Positions 12,201 to 25,785 are shown, numbered from the stretch's first letter. The stretch is 64,000 bases of DNA from Acanthopleura granulata (GCA_016165875.1 JABBOT010000004.1:13641672-13705671); one strand, 5' to 3'. The notes: generated by a model not told the origin, from the sequence alone. Numbers and translations: made by a program.

Positions 12201-15200
12201 TTCACGAACAATCTTTGGTCCACACTGGAATCCCCTTTGACTAGCTAGCGGTCCTCCAAGAAAGCAGCTGTCGACTCACACGTTGCGCCAATGAAATACC
12301 TATAATTGTGAATGTATCGGATGGAAACAGACATTCGTATGCATGCCGTCAACCGTATTGGGCCTTCTATGACAGTGAAACTTATTACAAAAGTACATAA
12401 GGCTGTGTGTCAAGAATATTGCGATATTATCACAATTACAGTAAATTCAGAGTGCGCATTTAGACCATTAAGTATTTTATGCGTCATATGACGTGAAGTT
12501 ATATGACGTCCTTGAGGCGACTACAGAAGTTAATAATCTTTATATCTGATATTGCCCCTGACGTTATTTATGTACAATGCATAGCCTTGCCAGTCATTTG
12601 CTCACACCAAATATATCGCTGAAAGAAATGAATTTAAAAAGGTTAATTGCAATTACGCCATTATAGCAGAATGTGCCTGTAGAAACTTAACTCCATCAAA
12701 GCGTCAACTATATAATATATAGCCTGCCAAAGCAAAACCATCTTACACCTGTTTCTAGCAGTGTTATTACTAGCCAAGGAAATACGCTTGTGTGTGAGTC
12801 TTTCAAAATATCAATGAACAAATCAGTAATGGAGTTATTGTGAAATGTGAGTCACGATCGATAGATATGTACATGGATGCATAGTAATACTGTGTGCAAC
12901 ATCTGACCTTAATAACGTCTTCTTTTCAAATTTCGAACCCAGCGTGCGCCTTAGATTTCATTTGCTATCTTTACTTCGTGAAAAAAATAAATATTAATAG
13001 TCGTAAAGGCACACAAATAGTGTGAGAATGTAACGCATTACATAGTTTTTCAGTTGATCGATGGCTGCCATAAGCTAAAAATAAATACTGTTCGTGAGAT
13101 GCTCTGAACATAGAAGGGAAGTAAAATTTTGACCAGGGCCGTGTTGGCTCTTGAAATATCTGGCCAGAAACACAAAAGGAGACAAAAAATCGTCAGAATA
13201 TTTTGGCATATCTTTGCGAATCTTGGGCTTAAAGGTTAAGGCTTCAGGCTTGAGAGGCCTAGTATTTCTCTCATGTCCTAGGAGCTCAACATGACCGCTG
13301 TCTGCCGGTGCTGTCAGAGCGAGCATGACGGAACTGCCAGTATTCTGCTGCCGGCTAAGTCCACGTTCGGGCTAAGTCGGAGATCCGGGGAGAAATATTG
13401 GGGCAGCCCGTTAAGAGGTATTGGTTGTGTCAACACTCACAGTGTATTCCGACAACAGAAAATTGCCCAGCAAACATTCCGTCAAAAAGTCCACGTCATT
13501 CTGGAGGCTGTGATTGTAACTCTCCGTCCAGGCTTACGACACGAAAGTGCAATATCCCGTTGATTACTGTGACACAGCCTCGCGCACCTGCAAACCTTGT
13601 AACAGAGTAGGGACCCATGGCGGCAGGTGTAGCTTGCCTTTTCCTACACAGTAATTATATACATGTATCTGTGTACTTATGGCATATAGCTATCTGTGTA
13701 CAGCATACATTTTTGTCTTCCGTTTAAATTTTTCATTACAATTATTTAGGCTTAAAAGCATGCGTTTTTCATCCGAGAGAAGAGTATATTTAGCTTTTCA
13801 AATCAAAGTGCACGGGTAAAATAAACATAATTGATAACATCTGAATAAAACTAATAACATTCATCAGGCATTTATTAACAAGATTACACAACTGCCGCCT
13901 AAAAATACGTTGATGATACTATATCACACTGAGTCGAGGGTTCCCAAAACGTGGGCCTTGACACAGAAATGAGCGGAGAAGGTCCGTAAATTAGAATAGT
14001 CTAATAAGTGTATGTTATAAATAAATAATTAATACTCCCCGTAAAGGTTTAGTACGTTTAGTTAAATTAACAGATATAATCCCAGTACGATATAATTAGG
14101 TCACATCATTCCAGAATCACCCGGGTTTCAACTTATACTCACCGTCAACAAACAATTGGCTTGTATCAGCCATTGCAAACATTTTCACATAATTCACTAC
14201 CGTCAATACAAGGTGTGGTTATTTACAGAAGATACCTTATAATGTATAAGAAGGGCATTGCCAGCTACGCAATGCATTTAAAACAGCATAATAACGGTCT
14301 TTGCAAACAACACTTTTATCAATGTATTCTTTTATGTCAGAGAAAAGTTCTTGCTGTGTACAGACCACCTGTAGCTCATCTCAATCATCGCAACTCATTA
14401 ACACTACAATATAATTCTCTTGCATGAGAGATTCGGTCATGCCTTGGTCAGGTACATGGGTGGCATATATAAGTGTTAGAATTCATTGCTGTTTACGGCA
14501 TGTTTGAAACACTAACGTGTGAAATACAGCTCTTTATCTATACGAGTGTGAAAGATGTGAGGCACAACTTGGCAGCTCACAAGCATGCTTGCATGGCTTG
14601 GAAAACTTATCCATTATGAGGTACAGTCTAATGCTTCCGAAGGGTTTTATGTATCAAGATATCCCAACATAAGTAACTGTTAGTGGACATTTGCAATGCT
14701 CAAAGAAGATATACAGCCAGTGTAGATTATGGAACATTGTGCCTTATGGGATTCTAACAGAGGGAAGGTGACCCGCATTTTTGAGTGGGTCCTAAGCCGT
14801 GTACAGTTTTTTTCCTTCTTCTCATAACACTCTGCGGTCCTAGATCGATTTTAGTTTTTGCTTGTGAAGCCATTCTATGAGTGGAACGGCCGTATTGGAA
14901 TTACTTACATAATTATAAAGGTATATATACTGATAATGTTAGAGGGAATGAACACATTGTGAACTTTGTGTTGCTATGTCAGTAGCTCCTAAGAAATATC
15001 GTCAATATTTGTAAACGTTAGAATAATGTTACACGCTGTAAGCAAATAGTGGATGCAAAGGAGGGCATTATTCCTCCTCACATATATACACGGCTAAGTT
15101 ACGTGTTTTCTATCACATTTGTCCTACACACATTCAACCTGGATCCTCGCCGATGTGACGCAGACCTTCCTACACAAATACCAAAAGTTAGCTTTGAGCG

Positions 15201-17149
15201 GTGCAGGGCTTCACTCGTGTTTTAAAGGTTTAACTTTTTATCTATCTCTATACTATCAGAGATTTTACTGGTCGTCGTCTCTAAAGGTTCGTTAATCACT
15301 GTTGACATCGGAATTACTGTTGGAGCGATTGCCAAGTCACAGGCCATCACAACCCAGGCTATTTCTCACGGCGCCATTGAACAGCACAGACTGAACTTTG
15401 TAGTAACACTTCGGCTCCTTCGTTACAACACAATACAACACAATGTAACCAAAATTCTGTAAGCCTATTTGCGGTAAAAGACGTACAAATATGTTCGAAT
15501 TAAATTGCCAGGTCAGTCGATGTAACCTTTAAACATTCTCTCATAAGGCTTTCATCCTCTCAAAACATGGCATTTAGAATGATTTCTATACAAAGCATAT
15601 CAACTTCATTTGCATATGCCGTCGACAAACTTTTTGTCTTTGGAACTAAATTGTCACAATATGCAGATGTTTACAGCAATGTTGCAGGTGAGTTGGAGGG
15701 GGGATGTATTAGGACATGAAAGCGTTGCTCGCTTTCCGTAACACATGAACTTGTTACTGCATTAGAGCTTGACGAGAAGCATTGGTCATGTTTCACTCCG
15801 GACTAGATCAATGTAAATATATGCAATTTGTCAAGGAATCACAGTGGTAAGAGTCAAACAAACCGACAAGGTGATAAGCGCCATAAATTAATTTTGACAC
15901 CAAGAGGTGTGTGACTTGCTACTATTTAATCATTTACGTTAATAATTAGAATATAACGCTAACTAACGTAAACTGACAAGAGGCTGGATTTCATCTAACC
16001 ATATGGCTGTTAGCACAGTGCATGGTGTCACTGGTTTGGTTTTACTTTCCAGGCTGTAGTCATTTATATTTTATATTGAACAAATATTTTATCCAAATAT
16101 TAAACTGTGATGTATCAGGTTGCTCACAATAGGCGAGTCACTTAATGACATGAAATTACATATATTGCAATGTAATATTGCAATAATATTTTTTTTTCTC
16201 GTTTCAGTGGAAATGGCCACCGATGATATTTGTGGTGTACCGTGTGCTCCTAGCTATGTACGTGATTTCCTTTTTCATCGAGACAACTATAATGTTTTCC
16301 ATTAAACCAATCACCCGCCACAATATTATGACGTTTCTCACCACGTGGACTTACTTAGTCTTGACTCTCCACCTATCTGTAGCAGCATGTACTACCGTCT
16401 ATTCCGTCTGGAAATCCAAGCAACGAATTAACCAAGGCACAGCTGTCCTAAAGAGCTTAGCCCGCAGGCAGTCTTCCCACGTCAATCCAACTTTTGAGCA
16501 CGATATTAATATAGAGTGCAATGGAAAGGCTCTGAAGGAAGCGGCTGGAGAGAACAGCAATAGTACCCACGGACACGCACATGTTTGTGACCAACCGGAA
16601 GCTATTTCCCCCGACAGCGAGCTCGATATGGAGGAAGACCACAAGAAGGAAGAGCCAGCGCCACTGGCCGTGCAGGTAGACAAAATCACGTGGTACATGA
16701 AGCTTTCTTGGATGCTTTATGATATAATATGCATCACAGCACCTGTTGTATCTGTGGTATACTTCACAACAATATATCCAAAGATCAAGAGCCGCTATGG
16801 CCCGAGTGGAATTTCGCTAGAAGACCTTAACGTTCACGGAATTAACAGTGTCATCGTATTCGTAGAAATGTGCCTGACGTCATATCCGGTGCGACTGCTG
16901 CACGCGCTGTATCCAGTGATGTACGGATTTGCATACGTCGTGTTCAGTTTGAGCTACTGGTCAAGCGACCCTGTACATAATGTTCTATACCCCGGCGTTC
17001 TGGATTGGAATAGCCCGGGTAAAGCTATAATGGTTGTGCTCGCATTGGCATTTATTGGCATTCCCTTTTTACAGCTGATACATTTTGGGTTTTACCAACT
17101 AAAGCTTCTGGTCTATAGAAAATTATATGGCAGACCGTACTTGGAATAA
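9293..17149 (+). CDS. Rolling-stone-like multipass membrane protein
   Basis: Two exons, 9293-9376 and 16208-17149, encode 341 residues. Exon 1 encodes MGNTIKKELKLENVWFVYPR and eight more residues, ending CTG/GTAAGT in phase 0. Exon 2 opens after a TTTCAG acceptor with Trp-Lys-Trp-Pro-Pro, the family's usual junction just before membrane segment 1. Hydrophobic segments lie near residues 34-58 and 70-95, around 190-219, then two in the stretch containing YPVRLLHALYPVMYGFAYVV, and a last one near the C terminus: about six in all. The motif LDWNSPGKA near the end is typical of the family. In Drosophila, Rolling stone is implicated in myoblast fusion; these genes are multi-copy in many marine invertebrates, and this copy's role is unknown. 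The loop between segments 2 and 3 carries an acidic, His/Asn/Ser-rich insert. Gly2 and nearby lysines suggest possible N-myristoylation. AATAAA overlaps the stop codon. The single intron is 6.8 kb. Confidence 0.85.
9377..16207. other. 6.8-kb intron of the Rolling-stone-like gene
   Basis: No additional exon is needed: phase and sequence join directly across it. It holds two unexplained open stretches on the plus strand, 9631-9873 (no ATG at the start) and the Cys-rich 13398-13610, neither assignable to a family. The rest is AT-rich with no recognised element. Confidence 0.6.
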
Positions 17150-20107
17150 AAGACTTTATAGACTAAGTTCTAGCACTGAATGGCAGATGCACGACTCGAA
17201 AGTTTCATGCAATGCCATACGCCAACTGCATTGAGCTATAAATGGCCCATTTTCAATGGCACCATACCATCAGTTTACTGGTACGTACAAGACATCGTCA
17301 TTTTGTGAACCTTGTCGACATGTGGATTCCTCCTTTTCAACAATCTTTTACACTGACCAATGTGAAAGTCATAAATGTGTGCACGCTGTAAACAACACAT
17401 CGGACATGACTAAATCCTTTCAAAGCTCAGAACGCGAAAGTCAGTTTGACTTATTGCGTGAATATAACCATTTGATCCATATTAAACGAGATTTTATATC
17501 TGAACTGGGATTTCGAATAACATACATGACACCTATATTATCCTGACGGATATATATGTACGCTTATCCAACATGGAAAGCGACCATGTGGCACTACAGC
17601 AACCACACCACTAAGTCCCTCTGTTTTACGATAAGGCCCACAAAATCTATACGTCATTTTATATTTCATTTACGACTTTGTTTTCGACCTGAAGTGACTC
17701 GTGTCAGACCATTAGCTTAGACTCTTAGCTTAATCTGAGCATGTGATACACCAAGTGCCCTTTAAGTCCCTGTCGAAGTTAATGGTGGGTTAGCCTATAA
17801 CGTATAACAGGTCGACTCAGGCCACATGAACCATAGTGGGTTTCATCGTTACAACTTTGCTATTCTTCTTTCATCTTCATCTTATCGAGGAACCGGTCTT
17901 GGTCCCGTTCTACAAGGTAGTGGCATCGCTGCGTCAAACGCTTTTGCTATCAGGTGACGTAGTTGTCTTTACGATATATGATGCCATGTACGCTGCTGCT
18001 TCCCCGTAGAAGGGGTCGTGGTAAATCATCCCTTGGTAAAATATAGCTAATGTAAATTAAGGCTAAAGTATGTACTTTAATTTTAAGGGTTCTTCATCAT
18101 GGCAAGTAGTAGAGAATAGGAGGCTTAACTTATAGAAGACTTCCTTTTTTTTGACAGTGGTGTCTGTGTTTGATACAAAGAAAGTTTTGTCAAAGTGTAA
18201 CATGGTTTGCCCACACTTACATGCCTATTTCGTAATATATTTGAAGTGCACCAGTCCTTTAATATGCACTCGTGATTGACAACTGATGAGAGACAAAGCA
18301 TTGATAAATGTACTCCTTTACCCAATTTTGATACAGGGAGAGGGAATGCATAGATTAACATTTATCTAGAAAGTATTTGGAACCAGACTATTGGATAGGT
18401 ACCTATGTAGGTAGCTTTAGAGCGGTGCGCCATGCTCCCAGCTTATCGTCTGCATTCATTTATCTCTGAAAGCTGCTAAGCTGGGAAGAATACAGGTCAC
18501 AGATCTACCCTAAATCGACGACGTAGTTATCAATATGGCCAGTCCGACGCGAATGACTTTCGAAATGGATCCACCGTCGAGGAGTTTTATTCCCGGGTGC
18601 ATTTACAAGAGGCTGTACGACCGGACAACACGGGACAATGAACAGCTTAGACATGTGGGTCTACGGAAATAAATTTTTTATTGATGTCAACATCAGACTG
18701 AAAGGGATAGCACGGTATGTTGGTAAAATACGGATGCAGGCAGTAGGAAGGATCTAGAACTTAGCCTCTATTGATAATAATCTATGGGTAAGCCCGCTAG
18801 AACTAAGATCTACTATACGTAGGCAATGGTACCCTTTGAAAACTGCGCCCTGATTATACTTGTCTAGATGGGTACCTTGAGCCGCATTTGTACAAGAGTC
18901 ACTACGTGGGTGTATACATGTATGTTCAGGTACAGTTCAGTCTACGATGAAATTGAGCTTCTACCTGTTAAGCAAGTCAAGCACAAGGACTGCAAACCTC
19001 AACTTCTTTTTGATTATAGAACTTTCATTTCATGCAATGCGCTTTCCAGGAACAATTCATTGCAGTATAAAACAACATTGTAATTAAATGACACCACGGT
19101 CTGTAGTTGTGTTTTTTTTTTTATTGTCGTGATGACATTGTAATTATGCAAGAGGTATGTTCATGGGTATAATAAAAGACATGACCTAATACGAATATTT
19201 TTCATTGTCATTTTTACATTTATAATATGGTTAGTCTTATAATGTGTAATGAAAAAGCACATAAAAAGACCGTACATATTCTAGAACTATTATGTTATTC
19301 AAAGGAATCATTACACTACTTAGAGGACGTGGTCATGCATTAGACCAAACTGGATCCTTTCCTAAATTTAGTGAAGGTAAATGATGAGAAGATCAGAGGC
19401 CAGTCTAACAAAACTTCGTAAACCAAACTGGTTGTAACTTTTTTGTCGTGAATGGCATTGTCTAAATTATAGAGATATAAAGGGAGGTGATTTAAAGTGA
19501 ACAGTTACAAAAAAACTGATTTACGAACTTTTATGCACGTAGGCCAGGGAGAACAGGATGCAGTCATGACATAGAAGTCGTGGGCCGCTTGTTTCTCGAA
19601 CTGGCCGCAACTGATATAATACAAGATACTTTTTCACGGTGGGGTTATATAAGTAGTTTTCATTATCCTGTTCAGAGGAATTGTTACAATACGTATGACA
19701 CTTGGTGACTTAGTATAGCCTTTCCCCAATTTACTGATGGTAAGAGCCTATTGACTGTCAGGAAAAATACGGATGCCGTCCTCCTATTTGTAAACTCCAC
19801 CTCAGATCTTACGAATAGACTGCTTCAAAGCACACACCGTCCTGGATTTCAATACTGCATGCTGCAGAATTGCTTACAGCACGCCTATACACCAAAAATC
19901 CTATGAAAAAAGCAAACGGTGCATGTGAAAAGGAAACAGTCCTGAATACCTTTACAGATTTAAAAAAAAATCGGATAAATTCTGGAAATCAGGCTGCCAT
20001 GCAATTAACTTGCTGATTGTCAGGTACACATATCCATACAGTCGTCATTGTCTGGTAATAAAAGAACATATATTTCTTGTGTGTGAATGAAAACAGTCAC
20101 ATTCAGG
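17150..20107. other. Intergenic region between convergent genes
   Basis: This lies between the 3' ends of the Rolling-stone-like gene (plus) and the kelch gene (minus). No supported exon was found. Between about 19.05 and 19.76 kb, several motifs (TTGTCGTGA near T-runs, GGAATCATTACACTAC-like, CCTAAATTTAGTGAAGGTAA-like) recur in the same order in diverged form. This may be an old, degenerate repeat. Confidence 0.45.
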
Positions 20108-23100
20108 TTATTTCCCCTCTATCTCTTGGTTTACACATGCAAATAACCCCAGGGCGGGATGCGGTAGGTCTTTGATATCTGTGATCCAGCTTCCTTTGGC
20201 GATATCGAGACATTCCACGGAGGACAACACGAGATTGTTCACGGTGCTGAGACCTCCCATTACGTAAATATAGTTTCCTGCAACACACAGACAAGTAGCC
20301 ACGATAACGACATAAACTGTACGGCATTACTTGACATCTGTAAGTTCTGCAGTAACCCACCACAAAGCTGAGAAGTAGTTTCTACACCAGGTGCACTGAT
20401 CTTCACTGAGCTCTTTGTACGTAGTTTCTTCTAAATATAATTCTGACAGGTGTCATTAGCTAAATATCCAGGAATACACTAGAACATATTTCACAACGAA
20501 ATTCTATTCTTGCAAACATTATGAGAGGCAGTTCATGAGTAACAAAGAGTACGCTAAGGTTTTGTTTACCTTTGTGCGAAATCAGTATTTAGCTTCACGT
20601 TGCAAAGTGAATTACATTTTATAGGGCTATTTTTGTCTAAATACGAATTTACGGGTACATTTTTAACAGTAAATGTACCGAGGTCTGTAGTAAGAATATA
20701 TGCAAATGTGATAATCCACGATATGAATTACATGATATAACATTCGTTTTATCCGAAGAAAAAGGTATATCAAGATGTCTAAAAGCTGCATCATGAATAT
20801 ATGCATGTGTATGCACGTAAACTTTCTAGCACAAAATCCTGTGATGAAACGCTGAAACGTAATGAGAAATACCGGGTGCAATACCAATGAAGGAAATCCT
20901 GATTAACCTGAATTTTGTCAGGCTGGACGTTATCCTTATTAAACGACTACATAACAAAAATATCGTGTTAATAGTAATAATTACCTATACTAGCAGCAGC
21001 TGCGCTGTGTCTGGGAATGTGCAGGTTGGTAAAGAAGCGCCATCTATCGGAGTCGGGAACATAGAGGTAAATAGATGCCATACTCGATATGGGGCCACCC
21101 GACTGCTCAAAGGTGGCACCACCGATAACGAAGAGGGAACCAGTGGCCACAACAGAACAGGCGTGCGAACATGGCATAGGATAGGGTCGCTTTGCAGTCC
21201 ACCTATGCAAGTGAAAAATACGTAAGTCGTACATGCAGTATTTTTTTTCTTTCCTGCTGGTGGTAATGTCTGAAATTAATAACACATAAAGGAGTATTGC
21301 GGGACTATGATGGGTCAGTAAGTTACCGGGGTGTCAACATAGCTGGTCTTGCAACTAAACGTATGTGCAAATCAAAAATATGTTCCGCCACGATGTTTCC
21401 CCATTGTCACGGGTGCATGGAAAAGATAATGTAAATTGTATATAGTTTTAGTTTCTTCAAAGACAGCAAGGACACAAGACTTACACTCTGCGCTTGGGAT
21501 CGTAACACTCAACATTTGTTAAAGGTGTCTTGGACATGAGGGTCTCCCTAAACCCGCCGATGACAAAAATCTGCCCTTGAAAGACAACAGCTGTTGACCC
21601 TGTCTTTGCCTCTGGCATTTGTGGCAACATTTTCCACGTGTTTTTTGCAGGATTAAGACATTCCATTGTGGCTAAATATCTTGAAAAAGAAGGAGGGAAA
21701 AGATATACTAAGCAATGACATGTAATATTTTTCAATAATTCAAGAAGTATAGCTAAATCACAATTAGACGAGATTCACACACAACCTTACAGCCAAGAGG
21801 AACGTTTATGACATTAAATATTACGCTTAAATATTATTTAATCGCTCATGCTGAATTTCAGAAACCATTAATTCTTTTCCTTTATTGTTACATGTGACAT
21901 TCCGGCGTTCATGTTTAGATCTTAACAGGTTTTGTTGAAGACACACCTGCCGTGTTCGTCTTGTCCTCCCAGCACTATAATATGTCTCTCCAGTGTAACT
22001 ACGGAATGGTACACTCGCTTACACTTTAACGACGCCACCTGGCTCCAGGTGTGACTCGCCAGGTCAAATTTGTAGCATATACCAGTGGTGTTTTGGTAGC
22101 CGGTGGATCCATTGTCAGCTTTGTCCACTGTTGAACCTCCTGGCAAAAGAAAATAAAAGAAAAGGCACACAGTCTACCGTTGTCATTCCTCTGAGTAGAA
22201 CATTTTGAGTTGCACAACGAACCAACAGATGTTGTGTCCATAAGAAGACAGAATAGTCTCGATCCAATGCGCATTACGATCTTCACTAGCCTACATAAAG
22301 TATAATGTCACGGACATTACACCAGTCGTATGTAGAAAATGCTTTGTGAGAAAATGTGACTCTTCCTTAATCAAAAACGCTTGAACGGAGGCTCAGGTCT
22401 GTATGTTATATCTAGATCACCAAACAGAAAAATCTTACAGTTACTAAAGAGGCGTTTCCATCTCGTCATTGATTTGGACAAATTACGAGAATTTACCAAT
22501 GATGTAGAGTTCCATGTCAAGAAGTATTGCCCCTTGGTGGTGACGTATGTCTGGCAGGCTTGCCAGCGCCGCCCAACTATTCCTTACGGGATCGTATTCG
22601 TGGATCCATCGGCTTATACGATTGTCACACACTTCCGCCGGGTTCAGCCCGCCCACTGTGAGAATAGTCGATGTGGGTGACAGGTTGTGGTTCGCCCCCT
22701 TGTCTTTAGGACTGGACGTGTCTAAGGAGTCGTAAGCACAGTTTGACGACTTGTTCTCATGCTTGGCAGCACTCTAAAAACAATCACATTGTCTTTCATG
22801 CATACGTATATCACAATGCAACCATTTACGCAAGACTGTACACTAAAATGTATCGACAATTTTGCGGTAGTTCTTAAATCATCTACAATCATACAGAGCT
22901 AGTGATATTCTCTGAAACTGAAATTGTCACACAGCACACAGGATCTAACAAATGCTACAGGACACGATATATATATACGGTAAATGTAGAACTTGGGTGC
23001 ATTGCTATTCATGATGACCAAATTTAAACGATCTATGTGTGTGTGTATATATATACAAGGATCATTTAAATTTAGCCATCATGAATAGCAATGCAGCCAT

Positions 23101-25785
23101 GATCTTTAACACAAATGTACCCTATATCGGAAGATTTTCTTCAGATTCAACGAAGAAGGTCGTAAAAATCTCAAACCTTCATGTCAATCTATCGATGTCA
23201 ACAGAAACAAGCTTCTTTGTTAGGACTTCGCGCCCTTCTGCAATTCTCGGCGAATTCTTGAAATGTAGATCAGTTCTCGACGTAATTTCACGACAGTGTT
23301 TCTGGTTTTCCTATATTCTCTTCTTCAGAGGGTGGTGACCACAACGTCAGTAAGATAATCCAACTGTTAAGCTTGTAACTGAACTCGGACACAGCGCCAT
23401 ACAGGGACTTCAATTGCACAGCATGACGTTCTTATGATTATAGTGTCATTTAATCGACGTCAGGTTTGGAGAAATAGAACGTTTTGGGACCAAATCTCAA
23501 CCTAATCTTGTCTGAATGTACACTTCTCATAAAGATGGAAGTTACGTTTGGGGAAATCTTATATGTTTAGCCAATGCAGCAACATTCTGATGCGACACGG
23601 AGGACAGCCGGAGATTTGGGAGAAACTGGTGCGTAGATAACATCCTTATATCTCGTCAAAATGAAGCACAGTTTTCCAAAGTTTATCCCCACATGTCCTA
23701 TTTTGACTGTCGCTCTAAATTTCTGACTTATGTTTTAACTGTTAAACTATATACATATGGTAGTATATTTACTTTACTTTCTGACTGGCGTGAAAGCAAC
23801 GCCATGATCGAGAAATTTCCCTGAAAAGAAATCGGTTAATTATGAATGGAACAAACCACAATACTCTGATACTTAAGAGAACAGGCGACATGCATTTGTT
23901 TAAACGAGATAATACTGAGAATCAGTTCGGTGAAAAAATGCTCCATAATCCGACGAGAGGGCGAGGTTCAGACTAGGCTCGATATTTTCAAGAGGTTTTG
24001 GACTGAAGATCATTGGAATGTCAGAATGTAACAATGTAGACAAGCAGTATCCTGCTCAACCAAATCTCTCCATGTTGTTCGAATATCGCTGCTCCATGGT
24101 ACAGACCATACCAGTAATAGTTACTCATCACATATTTAGTAAGGTAAAATCCATATTATAAGCTGTATAATATATGCACTTACATACCTGCACCGATTGA
24201 GGATTACTGGCTGCTTTAATTCGTCGTAATTTTGGTACTTCGAATGTATGCGCCAGGTAACTGTTGCTATACTTCAAAGCATGGTACCTGAAAACAGATA
24301 CATCATTGTTAAAGGCAAATGTCGGAATCGGTAATCTGGGCTTTATTCACCTTGTATGGCCACAGGATAACGAAATTGTCTTAGACTTAAATCAAACTTA
24401 GTCTTAACTTGAAAAAAGTTTACTACGACACTTTAGGGACATAACTTTTATATTTTGATACTTACAGTCGTCTTAGATTTTCAGGACAAAGTTAAGAATA
24501 AATTTGATTTAGGTCTAAGACAGTTCTGTGATCTCCAGGCAACTATGAACAACATTGTCTTTGCAAAAAGATATAAGGGAATCGCAGGATTAAATGATCA
24601 TGATATTCCCTCTAGCTAAACCCGAGAGTGTCGCACCACTAACTTTGCAAATCCTCTTCCTCCTTGAACCGTTGTTATATCCAGTTATTTTTTTCCAGTT
24701 TTCTAAAGATACATGATAACCATGCATGTTGTGAAATGTGGATCAAAGACACCACCATGAACAATCCTTTACCTGAGGGCTGAGTACAGCATCTCGTGAC
24801 ATTCTGGAATCTGGAACATGTACTGGCACGTCTCCACGTGCAAGGCGATGTCCTCCGGCGGGATGAGCACCAGCCGGACCAGTTTCATAAGGTCGACCGC
24901 ATAGACGAGCCGCTCCTCCACATTGTGCTCTATCCACCTCTGCACGGCCAGGAAAACATCCAGCTCGCTGGACACCACCAAGCTGTCATCGGCCAGAAGT
25001 CTGCATAGGGTATCCGGGTCGTACTCCAGAAACTCAGAAGAAGTAGCGATGTCCAGAAAGTGGATGCATATAAACCCGTGGATTTGAGAGAGCACGTCCA
25101 AGAGTTGGTGTTTTTCAGAAAGTTCAATAAACCTCATGGCATTGTCCAGAGTGAATTGCAACAGGAAAGATTTACATGCCTCAACGAGGGAGGAAATTCC
25201 AAGTTGCAAAGCACAAGATAGAACTGGATCGACGATTTCTTCATCAAGTGAAAGCTCAAGGGTATATATGTATCTCAGTACCAGCTCAGTGGCCTCTACT
25301 GTGGTGTCGGTGACGTACAGTTCTTTGATATCGTTTGGCTGTTGGCTGCACAGCTTAGACTTGAAGGTTTCACTGCAAGCGGCGAGAGCTAGCCTGTGGA
25401 CCGGAAGAGCTTGGCCATTCACATTGATCACCATGTCACACATGTGCCGACTTTCCCACATGCCTTGCAGCAGACGCATCACGCCAGCAGCATGCTCCGT
25501 GAAAACCCCCTTCCCACAGTTACCCAGCCCACCTAAAACGTCCACTTCATGCTGACGTTGACGTTGTTGCGAGTTTCCAGCAAACGGTGAACACCAGACG
25601 CTTTGGGCATTTGAACCTGAGCTCCTTACAGAGCAATCTGTCTGGCGCCTGCCGGACTGGGCATACTTCTGAAAACAGGTCTCATTTGCCGGCGTTCCGA
25701 CATAGCCCTGGCTAACACTACCATTTCTCAGTCCATTAATAGTTCTGTGCGATTCTCGTACAACAGATTCATCTCTTTCGCCCAT
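20108..25785 (-). CDS. BTB-BACK-kelch (KLHL-type) protein, candidate Cullin-3 adaptor
   Basis: Seven coding exons: 25785-24773, 24287-24188, 22773-22497, 22139-21947, 21679-21485, 21212-20995 and 20277-20108. All are bounded by GT-AG and join in frame to 721 residues. The order is a 100-residue Ser/Gln-rich N-terminal extension, BTB (about 105-212, with HRLALAACSETFKS), BACK (about 217-345) and kelch propeller (about 409-721). Six kelch blades are marked by Gly-Gly pairs: TVGG, IIGG, VLGG, VIGG, VIGG and VMGG, and each junction falls within or between blades. KLHL proteins generally recruit substrates to Cullin-3 ubiquitin ligases via BTB/BACK, with the propeller binding the substrate; that role is inferred here. 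The subtype could not be assigned. The ATG at 25785 is genuine, and no upstream exon is needed. It shares a compact divergent promoter with the RING gene at 26116. Confidence 0.9.
22998..23094. repeat. Intronic hairpin: 36-bp inverted repeat with TG/TA loop
   Basis: The arms 22998-23033 and 23059-23094 are reverse complements with only a few mismatches. They include an uninterrupted 19-bp match starting TGCATTGCTATTCATGATG. The 25-base loop is a TGTG/TATA microsatellite. It lies in the second intron of the kelch gene. It could be a small foldback element or a microRNA-like precursor; the sequence alone cannot decide. Confidence 0.75.
24371..24528. repeat. Foldback element in first kelch intron
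   Basis: The arms at about 24371-24411 and 24487-24528 are imperfect reverse complements built around TGTCTTAGACTTAAATCAAA and its partner. They are separated by roughly 75 bases that include another GTCTTAGA-like motif. It is MITE-like, with no coding capacity. Confidence 0.6.

Noticed and set aside
16399..16698. Minus-strand frames inside the Rolling-stone main exon
   Set aside because: Shadows of the plus-strand exon, which has membrane segments and family motifs.
25136..25555. 139-codon plus-strand frame within the kelch first exon
   Set aside because: Antisense shadow of the BTB-BACK exon, which has clear domain support on the minus strand.
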